64,000 nucleotides of DNA from Lineus longissimus (taxonomy: Eukaryota; Nemertea; Pilidiophora; Heteronemertea; Lineidae): positions 8,625,001 to 8,689,000 of the forward strand of contig NC_088326.1 in the NCBI RefSeq assembly GCF_910592395.1. The letters are read 5' to 3'. Positions 32,796-45,597 of the stretch are shown here, in pieces. Every line of letters starts with the position of its first letter. Position 1 is the first letter of the stretch. The notes beneath the pieces were generated by a model, which was not told the origin of the DNA, ran no database searches, and saw only the letters and a list, made by a program, of their open reading frames with translations. The translations under genes and the position numbers were made by a program.

Positions 32796-33130
32796 CTAGC
32801 AATTACCCGTGTTCCGCACGGAGTTTAGGGCATGGAGTGGTCGATAAAGCAGCTTAATATTTGTGGGGGGCGTGCCGGATTTTGTTCAAGGATCGGAACA
32901 ACCAACAGAGAGTAACATTTGTATTTCATATTGATTTTGATGTTGCCTTTATTTGCTTCTTCAAAAGAACAATAAATATGCGTCGATCGGCCATTACGAC
33001 CAGTGCACTAGTTAACATACTGCCCTAGCGAACGGACTTGGAACTACTCTTCCAGAGACACTTACTTTAATCGCCGTATGCTCCCACTTCGCAAAATCTT
33101 AGTTTCCTTCATCACAACAAACGGCTACAT
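32796..33130 (-). repeat. 3' flank of gene copy 2 with an unrelated stretch
   Basis: 32985-33130 is the reverse complement of the sequence after exon 3 in other copies, with an internal deletion of about 40 bases that removes half of the GTTAAC near-palindrome. 32796-32984 was not recognised. Confidence 0.5.
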
Positions 33131-36100
33131 TCACAATGTCAGACGCCGTAAGTCGTTACCCCCGAACGTATTAGTAAGTAAGAGTTCAGTATATTGAAAT
33201 ATGTCGAGGAGGTAACATTTCTTAATTGTGACGTCACGTACAAATGCGCTACAATCAAAGCGCCTAAAACAGTGAAATGCACAGTCAAAACCGCTGACAG
33301 GAGGCGTGGTATTAGTTATTTTTATAATTTTGCCGGTAGTTGGCGTCCTTTTGACCACGAATATCGCACGGTTGGACATATCTGCGTTAAACAAAACAGA
33401 ACGTTACAAAGACCAGCTATATGTTTGGGCTTTATTTCAATCGGACTTTATTACTTTCCAAATGACGGCTAATAACATGGGTCTGAATGATGTCAAAATG
33501 GCATCGTCACCATTGGAAGGGATGGAGTGGACCCCTCATCAAAGATTTGATATACATGTACACTTTATCGGATTGTCGTTCTGATATTATTCTGACGTCA
33601 TTTAGATTGATGTCAGAATAGTGTCAAAATGGCGCTATTAGTAGTAGTAGAAGTAGTTACAGCATATGACATTTGATATGTAAATATGACATTAAATCAA
33701 CGAATCGATTTAAATCTGATCACAACAATAGCGTTTTATTTTAATCTCACATCATGCTGTGAAAAACGATGTCAAATGATGTTTTATCCCGGCAGACTTC
33801 ACAATAAACCGTTAATATGACATTATTAGAATATGTCACATTATCAGAATATGTCCGACTGAATTTTCTAGTTTCCGTGTAATTATATCAACCTTACCTA
33901 TTCGTTTATACATATTGTGAGATGGACTGTTAGGCTTCGTGACAATATCACAGGACTTCAATTTCAATCCGCATCCGGCGTTAGGTCTATATTGGAACGC
34001 ACGACATTTCGGGTATTTGTTGCACAGGGCAATGCACAGGATAAACGACACATGATTATGATTGGCGCAGTAAAAATCATCCCCATAACAGTCGCCCCGG
34101 CGATGTGAATAGCCAGCGGGAACAGAGAACGAATCTGTAATGATCGAATGCAATCACACCCTGGCTGATCAGATCTGCATTCTGACGGGCGACTGCCATA
34201 CCGACGCTCTGCCCGAGCAATTATCTACACCCAATGCAATATTTTTTACTAAGTCTCATAAAATCGTCTTGTACTGCAATAAACCTTTGTATATCGTAAT
34301 TAAAATTCTTGTATTCGGATCTACTGTATATGTAAGGAAAAACTTGGAATACATTCATTCATTTTTGATGGGAATGCTAAATTCAAATTCAAATTACCGC
34401 GGACTATTGTGCCGATTCAAAAGTAAACAAAGCAGCCTTATCTATATTTGAATGCGAACATGCTTTTTGCCTAAATCTACTCTATTACTGAATCAAATGT
34501 TATATGCAGGATGTCAATCTCTTGGTCCGGAGGGGAGAATTAATCTTTCGGTGTCGATCGATTGCTTGACGCTGAATATGTATTGGTGCTGGGTGCTGAG
34601 CGCATATGAAATTTGGCATCGACAGCTCGTCAGGATGGGAATTGCCCGTCACTTTAGAGGTCTGAATAGCCGGGATGACTTAGTACAGGAAAAAGTTACA
34701 AGTCATTCCGAACGCGGTCATTGGAGACTTAGGGTTAGAAAAAGTTAAAGGACATTTTCTAGTCTGAGCCTTTTCTCAAAATAACTGCAGAATGGCCTAT
34801 CCTTTTCGAACAAGAATTGGTGAACCCTAAGCTATGACCGCCAGCGTTGAGATCGGGAACATCCCGATTCTTCAGCACTGCAGTATATCTCTAACTGAAT
34901 ACGTCACGAAGTCAATCTGAACGCGGTCAGTGGAGATTTAATAACCCCGGGTTCCTTAGCTCACACCGTTTCAGCTCTTATGTAGTAGAAGGCGCGTTAT
35001 TCGTTAGCATTCGAACCTCAAAGCGCAAAAAAAACGTCCCCGCCATGTGAGTGCAAGCCGAGTTCGATATCTAAGTCACCCCGATATTACGTACAATGTA
35101 CGACGCAACGTTTTTTCCACTGTTGTCGCTGTATGTTATCGAATGAAGCACCAACAACGGCGTATAAAGCAGGGTGTACACTGGCATCATTATTGCAACA
35201 TTTTTACAACATGCTGAAAATCATCAGTCCCAAAACTTTTTTGCCTCTGAAAATTTTTCAAAATTTTGAACTCATGAAAGGATAAGGGTTAGAAAAAAAT
35301 TCTAAGTCCAAAGAGATTAAGGAAGGAAAATGGATGATGTTAAGAAGAAAAGCAGTGTTTTGAGTGCCACTGTATCAATTTTAGCTGTCATTGTTGAGAG
35401 GCGGAGAAAACGTCGTCAAAAAACCAAGTGAGAGGGAACAAGGCCTATGAGGAGGCATCATATGTTTCATATCACTAGACATTTGACGTTGTGTCCCACA
35501 AGGGCAATTCTCTCATGCATATATAAGCATTTAGTCCTATTTTGTGTCTAATTGTTTGCCTAATATATCAACTTGATCCATTCGGGGAGATTGTCCAAAT
35601 CACTTTAGGTAGATCACATGATACTTTTTCCCATTTCTGATTGGCTGAAGACTTACAACATTTCTGCAACATTAAAAATGTTGTAACATGCATTTCCCTC
35701 CGTACCACTGTGAACAGCAAGTCTCGTTTTTGTGTCGGAAAACTCTCGGAATCTGCATCGGTCTCGTAATCATTCGAAAATCACTCACTTTTTCGACAGA
35801 GTTCGAGACGTACTCAAATCAAGCAATTATTTCAGTCCTGCAATGCGTTATAGGTGTCGCAAACCCGCATTCTTATCACATCTATTGAAACCACAGGTAG
35901 GAGTCTAAAAGTATCGAAAAGACTCGAATGTTATCGTAATTAGGTGCGGTGGAATATATAAGGACTCGAAAAGTCATTTCGAACAGGTCAAAACCACCTC
36001 GAAAAGGCCAACGCTTTTAGCCTCTCAAAATTATCAAAATCTTGGGGCTTAATTTATTTTTAAAACGGTATCAACTAGGTATTGCTTATTACACAAAAGC

Positions 36101-36400
36101 CGTTATCATCCATTGAAAAATCATCATCAGAAGAAGATACTATGTACATGTATATTCCTTCAGGCAATATGTGTGTGTTAGATGTATACACTCTTTTGAA
36201 TGCACTTGGTCTCGAGTACATACGACAGACAGTAAGCGTGTTATGGGCAACATAGACAATACGGTCAGCTCCTGAGCTCTGTGGTTAGCCAGGCGTGCCA
36301 CACGTACCAAAGGGGTCAATATTCGACATTACTTACGGTTGGCCCCTTTAACAGTAGTGGTCATTGCAGAGAAAACAAAGAAGAGCAGCAAAAACAGCAT
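33131..36400 (-). CDS. secreted two-PAN-module protein, gene copy 2 (three exons, intact)
   Basis: Exon 1 is 36400-36337 (MLFLLLFFVFSAMTTTVKGA, GTAAGT donor). Exon 2 is 34134-33898, after a TTACAG acceptor, with GTAAGG as donor. Exon 3 is 33381-33131, after ACGCAG, ending TGA. All junctions are phase 1 and the spliced frame is open for about 183 residues. Exon 2 has six cysteines, with ILCIALCNKYPKC; exon 3 has four, with DCAFHCFRRFDC. Both show the C-x3-C-x5-C core of PAN/Apple domains, so the protein appears to be two related modules behind a signal peptide. No membrane segment follows. It is one of two copies with no visible defect. The ligand is unknown. Confidence 0.72.
34135..36336 (-). 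other. intron 1 of gene copy 2
   Basis: Matches intron 1 of the other copies, but the AACATTTT-rich module is expanded at 35168-35710 and the block 35990-36220 is shared only with copy 0 and positions 1-300. No additional exon was recognised. Confidence 0.5.
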
Positions 36401-36905
36401 ACTTGTCTAGTGGACATTCCCATGGTTCAAATAATTTACTTTTTGGAAATTGGACAACGATTGAACTATGGAATTAAACATCGTCATGTTTACGTTGAAA
36501 ACTATTTTGGCAGGCAAACTGCAATTAAGATATATCACATCTGTCCAATGATCTTACGACCAACTGATAAATAAGTGTTTTTGAAGTGCAGACACTAGAT
36601 TAACATGAACGGTAGGTATTTAACTGAAACAAAGCCGCACTGAAGAATACATTCCCAGATTGCGGAGAATCGGGCAGTAACATCAAACATGTCAACCTGT
36701 CAAGGGAAATGTTTGATATCGTTAAAAAAGAACTGCAACACAGATAGAGAGAGAAAAACATCGCAGGTTTGTCCTGTATATATCAAACAAATTATAAATC
36801 AAGAGTACCTTTTTTGTGCGTCCACTTGCCATACTCTCAACGTCGTTCAAAGGTGGATCCACGGATGACCCATGCTATCGACGCCATTTGTCACCTGAAT
36901 TGGCG
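36401..36905 (-). repeat. upstream region of gene copy 2
   Basis: Reverse complement of the conserved region before the signal exon in the other copies. At about 36870 it switches to the diverged type (CCCATGCTATCGACGCC) seen at 18980 and 63270. Confidence 0.5.
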
Positions 36906-38204
36906 AGTTCTAAAAAATTACAAAGGAGCACTCACCAGCTTCGCTTCGACAAACTTCGGAACTTCTACAGTTATCCTCGATCCGATCCACCCGTCTCCAC
37001 GCGACTTCAACTAGGCTTCTATCCGAATGTACTAAGGTCCACACACAACTGACTCCTATCCGTATATCAACACTCAAAGTCTTTACAATTAAGTTCATTT
37101 GAAAGTCCAATCACGTGAAGGCCGAAGCGGAATCGGCCGCAAATATACCCTTTGCGGAGAGTTCTCTCAAAAACTGAGGGCTTGTTTAAATTTTGAGCCT
37201 TTAGGCTATAACACTTATACGAACACTATAAATTGTCCACAATTACACAAGAACAAGTAAACATGAAACATTTTTTTTTGCTTGGTGCGATTTGACTTAG
37301 ATTATATTAACAAAGATGACTGACTTGACCTGGAACTTAGCAATCAACCCAAATCTGAGTCAACTGCAAGGGCACTCTGGTTTCAAATCCACAGGCATTG
37401 AATAAACTCTGAGCCGCGGAGAAACAAGCATGGGTCTTTAGAGGCCATTGGCATACAGGCCAACTAAGAGCTGATAAACTGCAGTGAATCCCCAACCCTC
37501 CTACAGACCTAGAAAACTGTCCCAAAAACAAGCGCTCACAGCGGAGCGTAGAAGAGCTGACCTAATTTTTAAATCCAGGAAGCCAGGAAGAGACGTCACG
37601 CAGACACGTGACCAACTCGGTAAACCCAAAACTCAAAAGGTCAAGGTCACCCAAGTGACGGAACTAAAAACGAACATCAACGAAGTGCTAGGCTCGACAA
37701 AACATCTATACAAACGTACATCATGTACATGCATGCACTCCGTCCAACTGACCTGTGCTATCAATAATAAAACCACGATTTACAACGAACTACGTGGCAG
37801 AAACATCCGTCCGCCAAGTCACACTCGGGGCATACAAATCTATTCAAAATGGTGGCCGAGAATGGCGGGAAAATACTTCGTCAACAACTCGCGCAAGGTG
37901 TAGCGAACAAAGTCGGAAAAACCACCTAAAACATGTCTAGGCCTACCTTGGAGCGCTCCAAAGAACTGCTGAGAAGTCTATCTACACGAAATCCCGAAAC
38001 ATGACAGGAAAGCTGAACGAAGACGAACAAAAAACGGCCACGAAACAAACACGAACCTGCTAACACGACAGCAAGAATACGAATGGCGACGAACAAAAGT
38101 CACACGACCCGATTACGTTTACTTCACGAACTAGTCTCGCTTCTGCGAGACCGTCGAAAAAGTTCGTCTGCTTTTTTCTTTACATTGCAACAACATCATC
38201 GTTG
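36906..38204. mobile_element. unclassified insertion of about 1.3 kb
   Basis: The unit sequence breaks at about 36898 (after TTGTCACCTG) and resumes at about 38205 with GCTCCAAACTGATTG. The insert has no clear terminal repeats. Frames at 37484-37903 (139 codons, basic) and 36769-37014 were not recognised. It may be a non-coding retroelement fragment. Confidence 0.4.
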
Positions 38205-38570
38205 CTCCAAACTGATTGATAAGGAAAATAAACGTATTTTTGTCCATTTACTAGACCCAATGTATCAGTAAACAAAAGCGCTGGAAAAATAATGCCATGG
38301 ATATTATCGATTGATATATTTTTCCAATAATCATATCGATCTACGAACGGCTTTTATCGGGTAGCCAAAAGAAATGTTTCCCTTTTAAATGTTTAATACT
38401 TATCAACAATTTCAAGAAACGTGTGTTTGTGTTGAGCGTGGTTTTTGCCCAACCGACGGGCTTATTACCACAAACTTACGCCATAGTCACTGAAGTAGGC
38501 CCCTGCGATATCCTTAGGATGTCGGATATTTTATTTTGGAAACTATTTTTAAACAAGGCTGATTATCGGA
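38205..38570 (-). repeat. upstream region of gene copy 2, continued
   Basis: Continues the unit (reverse of 12990-13340) up to TATCGGA at 38564-38570, the target duplication of the next element. Confidence 0.55.
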
Positions 38571-39368
38571 CGGTGTATTCCTGTTTCGCCTATTCCTGTT
38601 CCGCCTATTCGTGTTTCGCCTATTCATGTTTCGCCTATTCCTGTTTCGCCTAATTCATGTTTCGCCTTTTCCTGTTTCGCCCAATTCCTGTGTAGCCTAT
38701 TCCTGTTTCGCCTATTCAAATGTATTGCTAACCTCCCCACAGACGTACGAATATGAACCGTCCCTTACTGACCGACCAAACCCGAGGAGAGCCACATATT
38801 AACGCATTGACGAACGCATGTTACGCCTCAAAGAACAATACGTCAATGGAGAGAGGGACATAATGAGTTACGTTGATGCCATCAGTTACCTTGTCTGACA
38901 TAATATCATGATATGTATTTTCCACCTTGTTTGACTTTATATGTGCTGTACCTACATGTATATTATGACATGGGTTTTACAGCTGATTTTGATCAAATAA
39001 TTATGAGAATGTACAATATTATGTATTTTTATCAAAAACTCATGAATTCAGTTTTCATAAAATAAACGACTGCTTTACTCTACTTAATCTATTAGTTTTT
39101 ACTGTGTGTCAGTATGGTCCTATGGTCGTATGGTCAAATAAGTCCCAGACTGTCCCCGCTTTCAAGGTGACTCTTTCAAAACGGTCATGGCAAGGTTTGT
39201 TAACAAAGTTGATGGCATTTGATTAGTCAAATTGTCATCACATCGTTAAAATCATCCAATTGTCCCCTCACATTTTCCCCATAAAATGGACATGCATCCC
39301 CAAGGTTCCCCGTGGGAGAGTCGATTTATTGTAGGGGTACTGGAAAGTAGGCGAAACAGGCATAAACC
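38571..39368. mobile_element. 798-bp element with GTTTCGCC minisatellite and TATCGGA duplication
   Basis: TATCGGA flanks both sides (38564-38570 and 39369-39375). The empty word is seen elsewhere (for example GATTATCGGTCATCAG at 9763). The left end begins with about ten copies of a 14-15-base unit (CTGTTTCGCCTATTC, 38578-38720). The right end has one inverted copy, AGGCGAAACAGGC (39348-39360). A frame read through the repeat (YSCFA repeats) is an artefact. A 7-8-bp duplication would fit a hAT-type element. Confidence 0.65.
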
Positions 39369-39518
39369 TATCGGACATCAGATTGGCCAATTTGATGCTT
39401 CGATCGATCAATGTGGGAAGAGGCTAAAGACTGGAAAACTCCGCACGTACATTAAATGTACATTTTACATCGAATCGAAGTGATGATTAATACTGTTGGT
39501 TCTATGAATAAGGTTGAA
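39369..39518 (-). repeat. unit marker region, minus orientation
   Basis: Reverse complement of the unit start (compare 12860-12980), up to GGTTGAATA where the pogo-like element is inserted. Confidence 0.55.
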
Positions 39519-39520
39519 TA

Positions 39521-41117
39521 CTGTAAAATCGGACTTGAGACATCACTTCTGTAAACCAGCCCACTTCATTACTATGACGGTCACATGGCTGTACATGCAG
39601 TAATAATCTGTAATAATACATGTACTATCTGCTTTCTGATTGGTTTACCAACGCAAATAGGCCTAGTAGTCATTGGCTTTGAACTTCATAGAACTGACAC
39701 CAGTAATGTCACATTGGCAGTAGGTCTATTGTGAAATTATGGAGAAGAGAAAACCAGCTCTGATCATTTCTGAATTTCAAGGTCGCGTACAAAAACTTGT
39801 ACAGGTTGTCCCAATAAAGAAAAACTTCGACGACCAATTTTAATTTATTTTTTCACTGAATTGGGTTTTGCTAATTAGACATCAATTTCTTGGATGTCTA
39901 AAATGGTGGGTCCACGAGTCTGTAGGGTTGTTCTATAGGAGTCCAACACAGATCGTAGAAGATTAAAGTTAGCTGTTAGCCACAGTTTTGAAGGTTCATT
40001 ACACCCAGATCATGCCAAACTTCCACTTCGTCCGCGTGAAGATCTCGGAATTCTCTGCCATCCTCTTCAGTATTATATCTCCATCGACGACTGGAAGGGG
40101 CGGCCCAGCATCAACATGGCCAGGACGAAATGCCGCTTCAAATCCAATGATGATGACCTGTGGACTACACCAGCCTCACATGCAACATTTACAACGCGTA
40201 TCACATCTGAAAGTCCAATCATTCCGCATCCGCCCTGCTCATCAGTATTTGCTGTTTTCCATGCCTTCCATGCCTTCCATGCCTTTCGCGCGTTAGACTT
40301 AAACGACTTCATCACCGTAAGGTCTAACGGCTGCCGCAGGGACGTGCAGCCAACTGGCACCAACTGCAAAATTCCCCACATCTCAGTAATCCGCATCCAA
40401 AATGTTCTGTCCTATACGTGGGGTCGAAAATGGTCAACTATCAAGAAGTACATTTCAACGTTCTCTCCTTCCACGAATGGTTGCAGAACCTCGGGTACCC
40501 AGTGGTCAAGTATAGGGTCTCCTTCCTCATCCACCCTGTTTGTTAAGACGTGTACTTCAACCGCTCATTTTCCAAGGCGTCGAAATGGCGTATAATCTTA
40601 TAATGGTCCGCAAATTCTTTCATTGAGGTGACAACACCATTTACCAAAGCTTCTTCGAAGTCGCGCACGTACTTGATTGTTTTCTCCGACACTGCATACG
40701 AGCCTTTTCTGGCATTTGGGGTACATCTTGCAGTATAGACGATGTGTGAAAACGAAGCCTGCTAAACCAAGCATTTCATAGGCCTGAACAGTCAACACCC
40801 GAAAAATCCTTAGATGAAAAACAGCTTTCATAAAGCACTAAATACAATAAAGTTTTCTTTTGTGACACCCTTTAACTGGTCAATTCTGGTATGACACAAA
40901 CTCCTTTTATGAAAAGTGATAACGATTAGGCCTACATGATCATGTCCATCCAAGACCCAGTCAATAAACTAAACCTCAATCTGTTTATGCTTGGTCTTGA
41001 ACAATGATTGGAGAAACCATGCATATTCAATAGACAAACCAACCCACTTTGCCAAAGTGGGCTCACCGGCTGGACATCCTGATACCCAGAAGTGATGTCT
41101 TAAGTCCGATTTTACCG
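39521..41117 (-). mobile_element. pogo-like DNA transposon, complete ends, dead transposase
   Basis: Inverted termini CTGTAAAATCGGACTTGAGA and, from the right, CGGTAAAATCGGACTTAAGA continue for about 30 bases (ACATCACTTCTG). TA flanks both ends (39519-39520 and 41118-41119), and the empty site GTTGAATATTCTTGG is present at 9910. The element is 1.6 kb, shorter than an autonomous pogo or Tigger, and its transposase is a fragment. Confidence 0.8.
40073..40560 (-). pseudogene. pogo-type (DDE_1) transposase fragment
   Basis: The minus strand encodes, in one frame, a stretch containing DPILDHWVPEVLQPF and MYFLIVDHFRPH (a DDE-type aspartate motif, about 40560-40430). In another frame it encodes LVPVGCTSLRQPLDLTVMKS with FKSNARKAWKAW (40370-40260). 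These match the conserved (L)D...H and IPPxxTxxLQPLDV motifs of pogo/Tigger/Jerky transposases. Stops and frame changes separate the parts. The N-terminal CENP-B-type domain was not found here. KAWKAWKAW is a small internal repeat. Confidence 0.65.
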
Positions 41118-41834
41118 TATTCTTGGTCTTGCACTTGGTTTTGATTCAGTCAAAAGCTCTGGCTTAAAGCCCGGGGAACCGCTCCTACCCATGTATTCCT
41201 GACGACTTTCTGCTGATATCAGTCTTGCTCCGATGTGACATTCAAAAAAAATCGCCTACCGGCCAAAGGAATAACAATGTCGCTCGAGTGGCGGTTGCGC
41301 CTGGTCTCGTGTCCATATACAACCGACATTGATCGTGTTAATGACAAAATATACGCTGGAGTCGGCTGCAGAGCGAGATCACACCACCAAGTGATCACAC
41401 ACCGAATGAATAATTGAACACACATGTACACTACATGTACATGTAAGGCTTGGATGAGGAAGAAAGAAACTCGAATATCAAAAATCAAATTAAGATAAGA
41501 ATATCGGGTTACGATGGAGAAGAGAGATCGTCCATACGATGGATTGAAATGGTGAGGTAAGTAGGTTCTGTTTTCGGACTTCTATGCTGAGGAGCATAAC
41601 GGGTCAAAATGGAACGTATTGCCTAGAGTGTTCTGTAAAATGTTTGCCTTTGACCTTATCGTTGAGGATCGTAAAAAAACGGTATATCCAGACGTCCTTA
41701 ACGATATCGTTATATCGTTACAGGGATGACCATGCATGATCGAATAAGGTTAAACCAACGGTAAAATTAGTTGTTTACCTATCAAAATAGTTATTCTCAA
41801 CCATTTTGGTGGTATTTTTCACATGGTTCAAATA
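41118..41834 (-). repeat. unit 3' flank, minus orientation
   Basis: Reverse complement of 61850-62540 and 17200-18060, ending near 41834 where it is joined to module R. No gene is seen. Confidence 0.55.
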
Positions 41835-42762
41835 GTTAGAAGACATACAGGGCTATTTGGTAAAAAAGATTTCATTCAAATGTGATGAGGGCGCAATGAG
41901 ATATATTGGACCCCCAAAAGCACTGATTTCAACGTTTTCACCGACTTCGGCGCCACCTATACCTTCGCGTCCTCATTACCCCAAAATATTTTCAAGTGGC
42001 ATAGTATTGTGCAAGCTATTGGAATCCTATCATGCATAAACCAGCTTGGGATGTTGAGGGCGCAGTCTTGGACTGCCAGAATTTCATGTGACATTTCCGA
42101 AAAAAGTGCTGTTTTGCAGTGCCCCTACAGGCCGCGCCCTAAACTCCCCACGGAAATCTTTTAATTTTCTGCAGCTCCTTCCATCAAAGACTAACATCTT
42201 TCAAAGTAAAGCTGGGCAGTCATTGGCGCATTGAGCTATTTTAACTTCAAAAGTTATTTTTCGAAGTAGTTCAATTTGCACCCTCACAACAGTGACCATT
42301 CCAAAGGTCCTAGAAAAATACTGTTTGTTTTAGGGACCTGGAATTTCAGGACTTTCTATCTACCCATAGGCCTTTCACCAAAAAAAGTTTAAGACAAATC
42401 TGAGGTGGTCATATATCACCCTCTAATAGAAATCCGCCTGATTCTTATAAAAACCGTCTCTTGATATATAGTCTAGGTGTGTCAGTAGTAAAAAATACCA
42501 TCGAAATGGTTAAGAATTACAATTTCAATAGGTTAACAACTAATTTCACAGTTGGTGTGACCATATTCGATCACGCATGGTCATATCCCCAACGATATAC
42601 CGACATAATCAAGGACGTCCGGATATACCGTCTTTTACGATCCTCAACTTTGAGGTCAACTGCAAACATTTTCCTCAACACCCTATAAATAATACGTACG
42701 ATTTCTACTCCTTATTATGCTCCCCGGCATAGAGGTCCGAAAACAGAACCTAATTACCTCAC
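41835..42762. repeat. repeat module R, third copy, and diverged flank
   Basis: 41835-42190 matches 11255-11560. 42060-42740 matches 11480-12040. A stretch at 42190-42260 not seen in the first copy may be ancestral. It ends with CTCAC (42758-42762), the target duplication of the gypsy element. Confidence 0.55.
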
Positions 42763-45171
42763 TGTTATGTACTACTCAACAGATATCTTCTGGGTATAAT
42801 GATATATTAGACCATACTCGGGTTTACAAACTGGCTCTTAGCGCCATGCTTACAGACTCCATTACGAAATTGTGCAGAACATTATCCGCGACTATCATGA
42901 CGGTATACAGGGTGTGTCATATAAATGCCACAAACACCACATTCCTCCCTGCTAATCATAAGGTCATTCCAAATAGTCTCATAACTAAACTGAAGGTAAT
43001 TTAACTAGCAACCTGGTAGCGACTAAACAAACTGCACCTTATTAAAACACTAGGTCAAAAACTAGAACAGATGCTCAAACACACGAGCTCAACACCAAAC
43101 AGTGTCACATATACCACGTAATGGATGTGTCCAAATGTCACAACCTATTACTGTAAAGTGTCTCATGAACCATACATGTAAATAACGCACACACAAGTAA
43201 TGCTAGAATGTCACTGAACCCACAAGTGCAACAAATGGGCACAGTCCTTCAACAACGTTCAATCAAACGCTCAGGTGGTTTTCTTGCACGTTCAGATCTC
43301 CTCGGAGCTGGGGCTGGACTGGCAACAGCGGTGTTCTCAGGAACAGGTAATGGAGCGGGTCCCGCAGGAGGTTCCACATGGCCTGGTGCCTGAACTGGAG
43401 CCAGACGCTCAGGTTGCACTAGAGGCATGTCTGGCATGAGATCTGGTTCTTCCTGTGCTTCCAATGTAAGTTCTCCACTGCGACGTAGGTGATCCACGTG
43501 TACAAATCTACGTCGGCCACCAACCTCCACAACGTACGACTGTGGTCCTTGAATTTTGACCACACGACCTGGGACCCGTTTCTCCCTTCCATTTCGGAAG
43601 TTGCGCACGCGCACAATCTCATTGAGAACAAAAGCCCATGCCTTGGCACAACGGTTATCATGATTTTTCACCATCTTGTCCTGTTTTTCTGTCACAGTCT
43701 TGTTCAGATCTGGACGTAGTAAGGAGAACCGTGTTCTCAACGGACGTTTGAAAACTAACACAGCGGGGGTTACCCCAGTCACAGTATGGGGTGATATGTC
43801 AACAAGAAGTTATCAACGCGCTGCTGAGGGGTACGACGTTGCTCATATCCTTTCTCCTCCGCCAGAAAATGCTTTTTGAACGCGGTCTTCGCTGACTTCA
43901 CGATATTCTCCGCTGCTCCGTTTGACTGGGGATGATACGGCGGTACCGACTTGTGCTGAATTCCGTTTCTGCGCATGAAGTCGGCAAATTCACTGATTCG
44001 CATTGAACTGGGGCCCGTTATCTGAAACCAAAGTTTCAGGAAGACCTAGGCGTGCAAACCAACTACGAAATGTACAAATAGTTTTCTCAGAAGTAGTGCC
44101 CGTTTTCATCAACTCGATCTCTACCCACTTGCTGTATGAAATAATCAGCATGAAGTAATTCACACGCTCAACGAACCCAAAGTCAACATGGACTATCTGC
44201 CAAAAGCTGGTTGAATATGGCCATGGAATCAGTGGGGCAGGGGCTGGCTTGTCTTTCATAGCCAGGCAAGCGTCACATGCATTCACCAAAGTCTCAATGT
44301 CCTGATCGAGTCCTGGAAACCACAAATACCCACGAGCCATAGCCTTCATCCTAACCACACCCCAGTGCTCATGGTGTAGTTCTGACAACAATCTTTGTCT
44401 ATACTTAAGAGGTATGACGATGCGCAACCCCCACAAGATGCATCCTTGATCTACAGATAGTTCCTCACGGCGGTTCCAATATGGCTGCAGACTACTGTCA
44501 GGTAGTTCCCTCGGCCAGCCATTCAGAACGTACAAGAACACACGCGACATAACCGGATCTTTCCGGGTTTCTTCAGCTATGTCCCTCGCAGCAACTAGCA
44601 GCTCATCTGCCAGACTGAAATAATTCACCTGTCTCTCAACAGCTACACGTGCACCATCCACCGGAAACCTAGACAGCATGTCCGCATTTGCATTCTTGGC
44701 TGATCTGCGGTAGTGAATGGTGTAATTGTACGCCATCAAAATCAACGCCCATCGTTGTAAGCGCAACGCTGCAAGTGTGGGCACACCCGTGTGTGGCCCA
44801 AAGATCTTGGTCAGTGGCTCATGATCAGTGCAGAGTTCGAACTTCCGTCCGTAGAGATACTTACGGAACTTGGTCACACCATACACGATTCCGAGCGCCT
44901 TCTTCTCAATCTGCGCGTACTTTTTCTCACTGTCCGATAGAGAACGTGATGCAAAAGCAATAGGTCTCTCAATCCCATCCTCGTCGCCAATATTATGTAC
45001 CACTCAACAGATATCTTCTTGGTATAATAACGTATTTATTATACCATACTCGGGTTTACAAACTGGCTCTCAGCGCCATGCTTACACACTCCATAACGAT
45101 TGTGCAGAACATTATCCGCGACTATCACGACGGTATACAGGGTGTGTCATATAAATGCCACAAACACCACA
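42763..45171 (-). mobile_element. Ty3/gypsy element A, internally deleted, with both LTRs
   Basis: The left LTR (42763-42941, 179 bp) runs TGTTATGTAC...AACACCACA and the right LTR is about 44991-45171, both highly similar. Left flank CTCAC fits a 5-bp target duplication; the right flank is altered, but in copy B the same right junction reads CTCACC. Between the LTRs lie only RNase H, integrase and a C-terminal tail. On the minus strand the upstream LTR is followed by TTGGCGACGAGGATG, which may be the primer-binding site, and then directly by RNase H; gag, protease and reverse transcriptase are gone. 42942-43248 is untranslated. Confidence 0.8.
43249..45003 (-). pseudogene. gypsy RNase H-integrase remnant, element A, frameshifted
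   Basis: 45003-43990 encodes RNase H (RPIAFASRSLSDSEKKYAQI, YGRKFELCTDHEPL) and integrase to SDNGPQFNAN. A frameshift near 44000 leads to 44003-43779 (PPYHPQSNGAAENIV), and another near 43785 to 43782-43249, the integrase C-terminal region and Pro/Ala-rich tail. Element B keeps all of this in one frame, so A is the more decayed sibling. The pol N-terminal half is absent. Confidence 0.85.
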
Positions 45172-45597
45172 CCCAATATTTCAATCCGTCGTATGGACGA
45201 CTTCTCTTCTCCGTCGTGACCCGATATTCTTCTCTTAATTTGATTTTTGATATTCGAGTTTCTTTTTCCTCATCCAAGCCTACATGCACATGTACATGTG
45301 TGTGCATTTATTCCTTCGGTGTGTGATCTCGTGCTGGTGTGATCTCGCTCTGCAGCCGACTCCAGTGTATATTTTTGCCTTTAACTCGATCAATATCGGT
45401 TGTATATGGACACGAGACCAGATGCAACCGCCACTCGAGTGACATTTTTATTTCTTTGGCCGGTAGGCAACTTTTTTTAATGTCACATCGCAGCAAGACC
45501 GACATCAGCAGCAAGTCTTTAGGAGTAACTGGATCGGAGCGGTTCCCCGGGCTGTAAGCCAGAGCTCTTGACTGAGTCAAAACCAAGTGCAAGACCA
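45172..45597 (+). repeat. unit 3' flank after gypsy element A
   Basis: Matches 17490-18030, 55561-55986 and 62165-62540 (TTTCAATCCGTCGTATGGACG). It ends with GTGCAAGACCA, the target duplication of MITE M. Confidence 0.55.

Noticed and set aside
38572-38720. CRISPR-like array
   Set aside because: The repeats are short and tandem with no unique spacers, and the genome is eukaryotic.
38423-38802. YSCFAYSCFA repeat protein
   Set aside because: It is translation of the CTGTTTCGCCTATTC array; the same array gives repeats in all frames.
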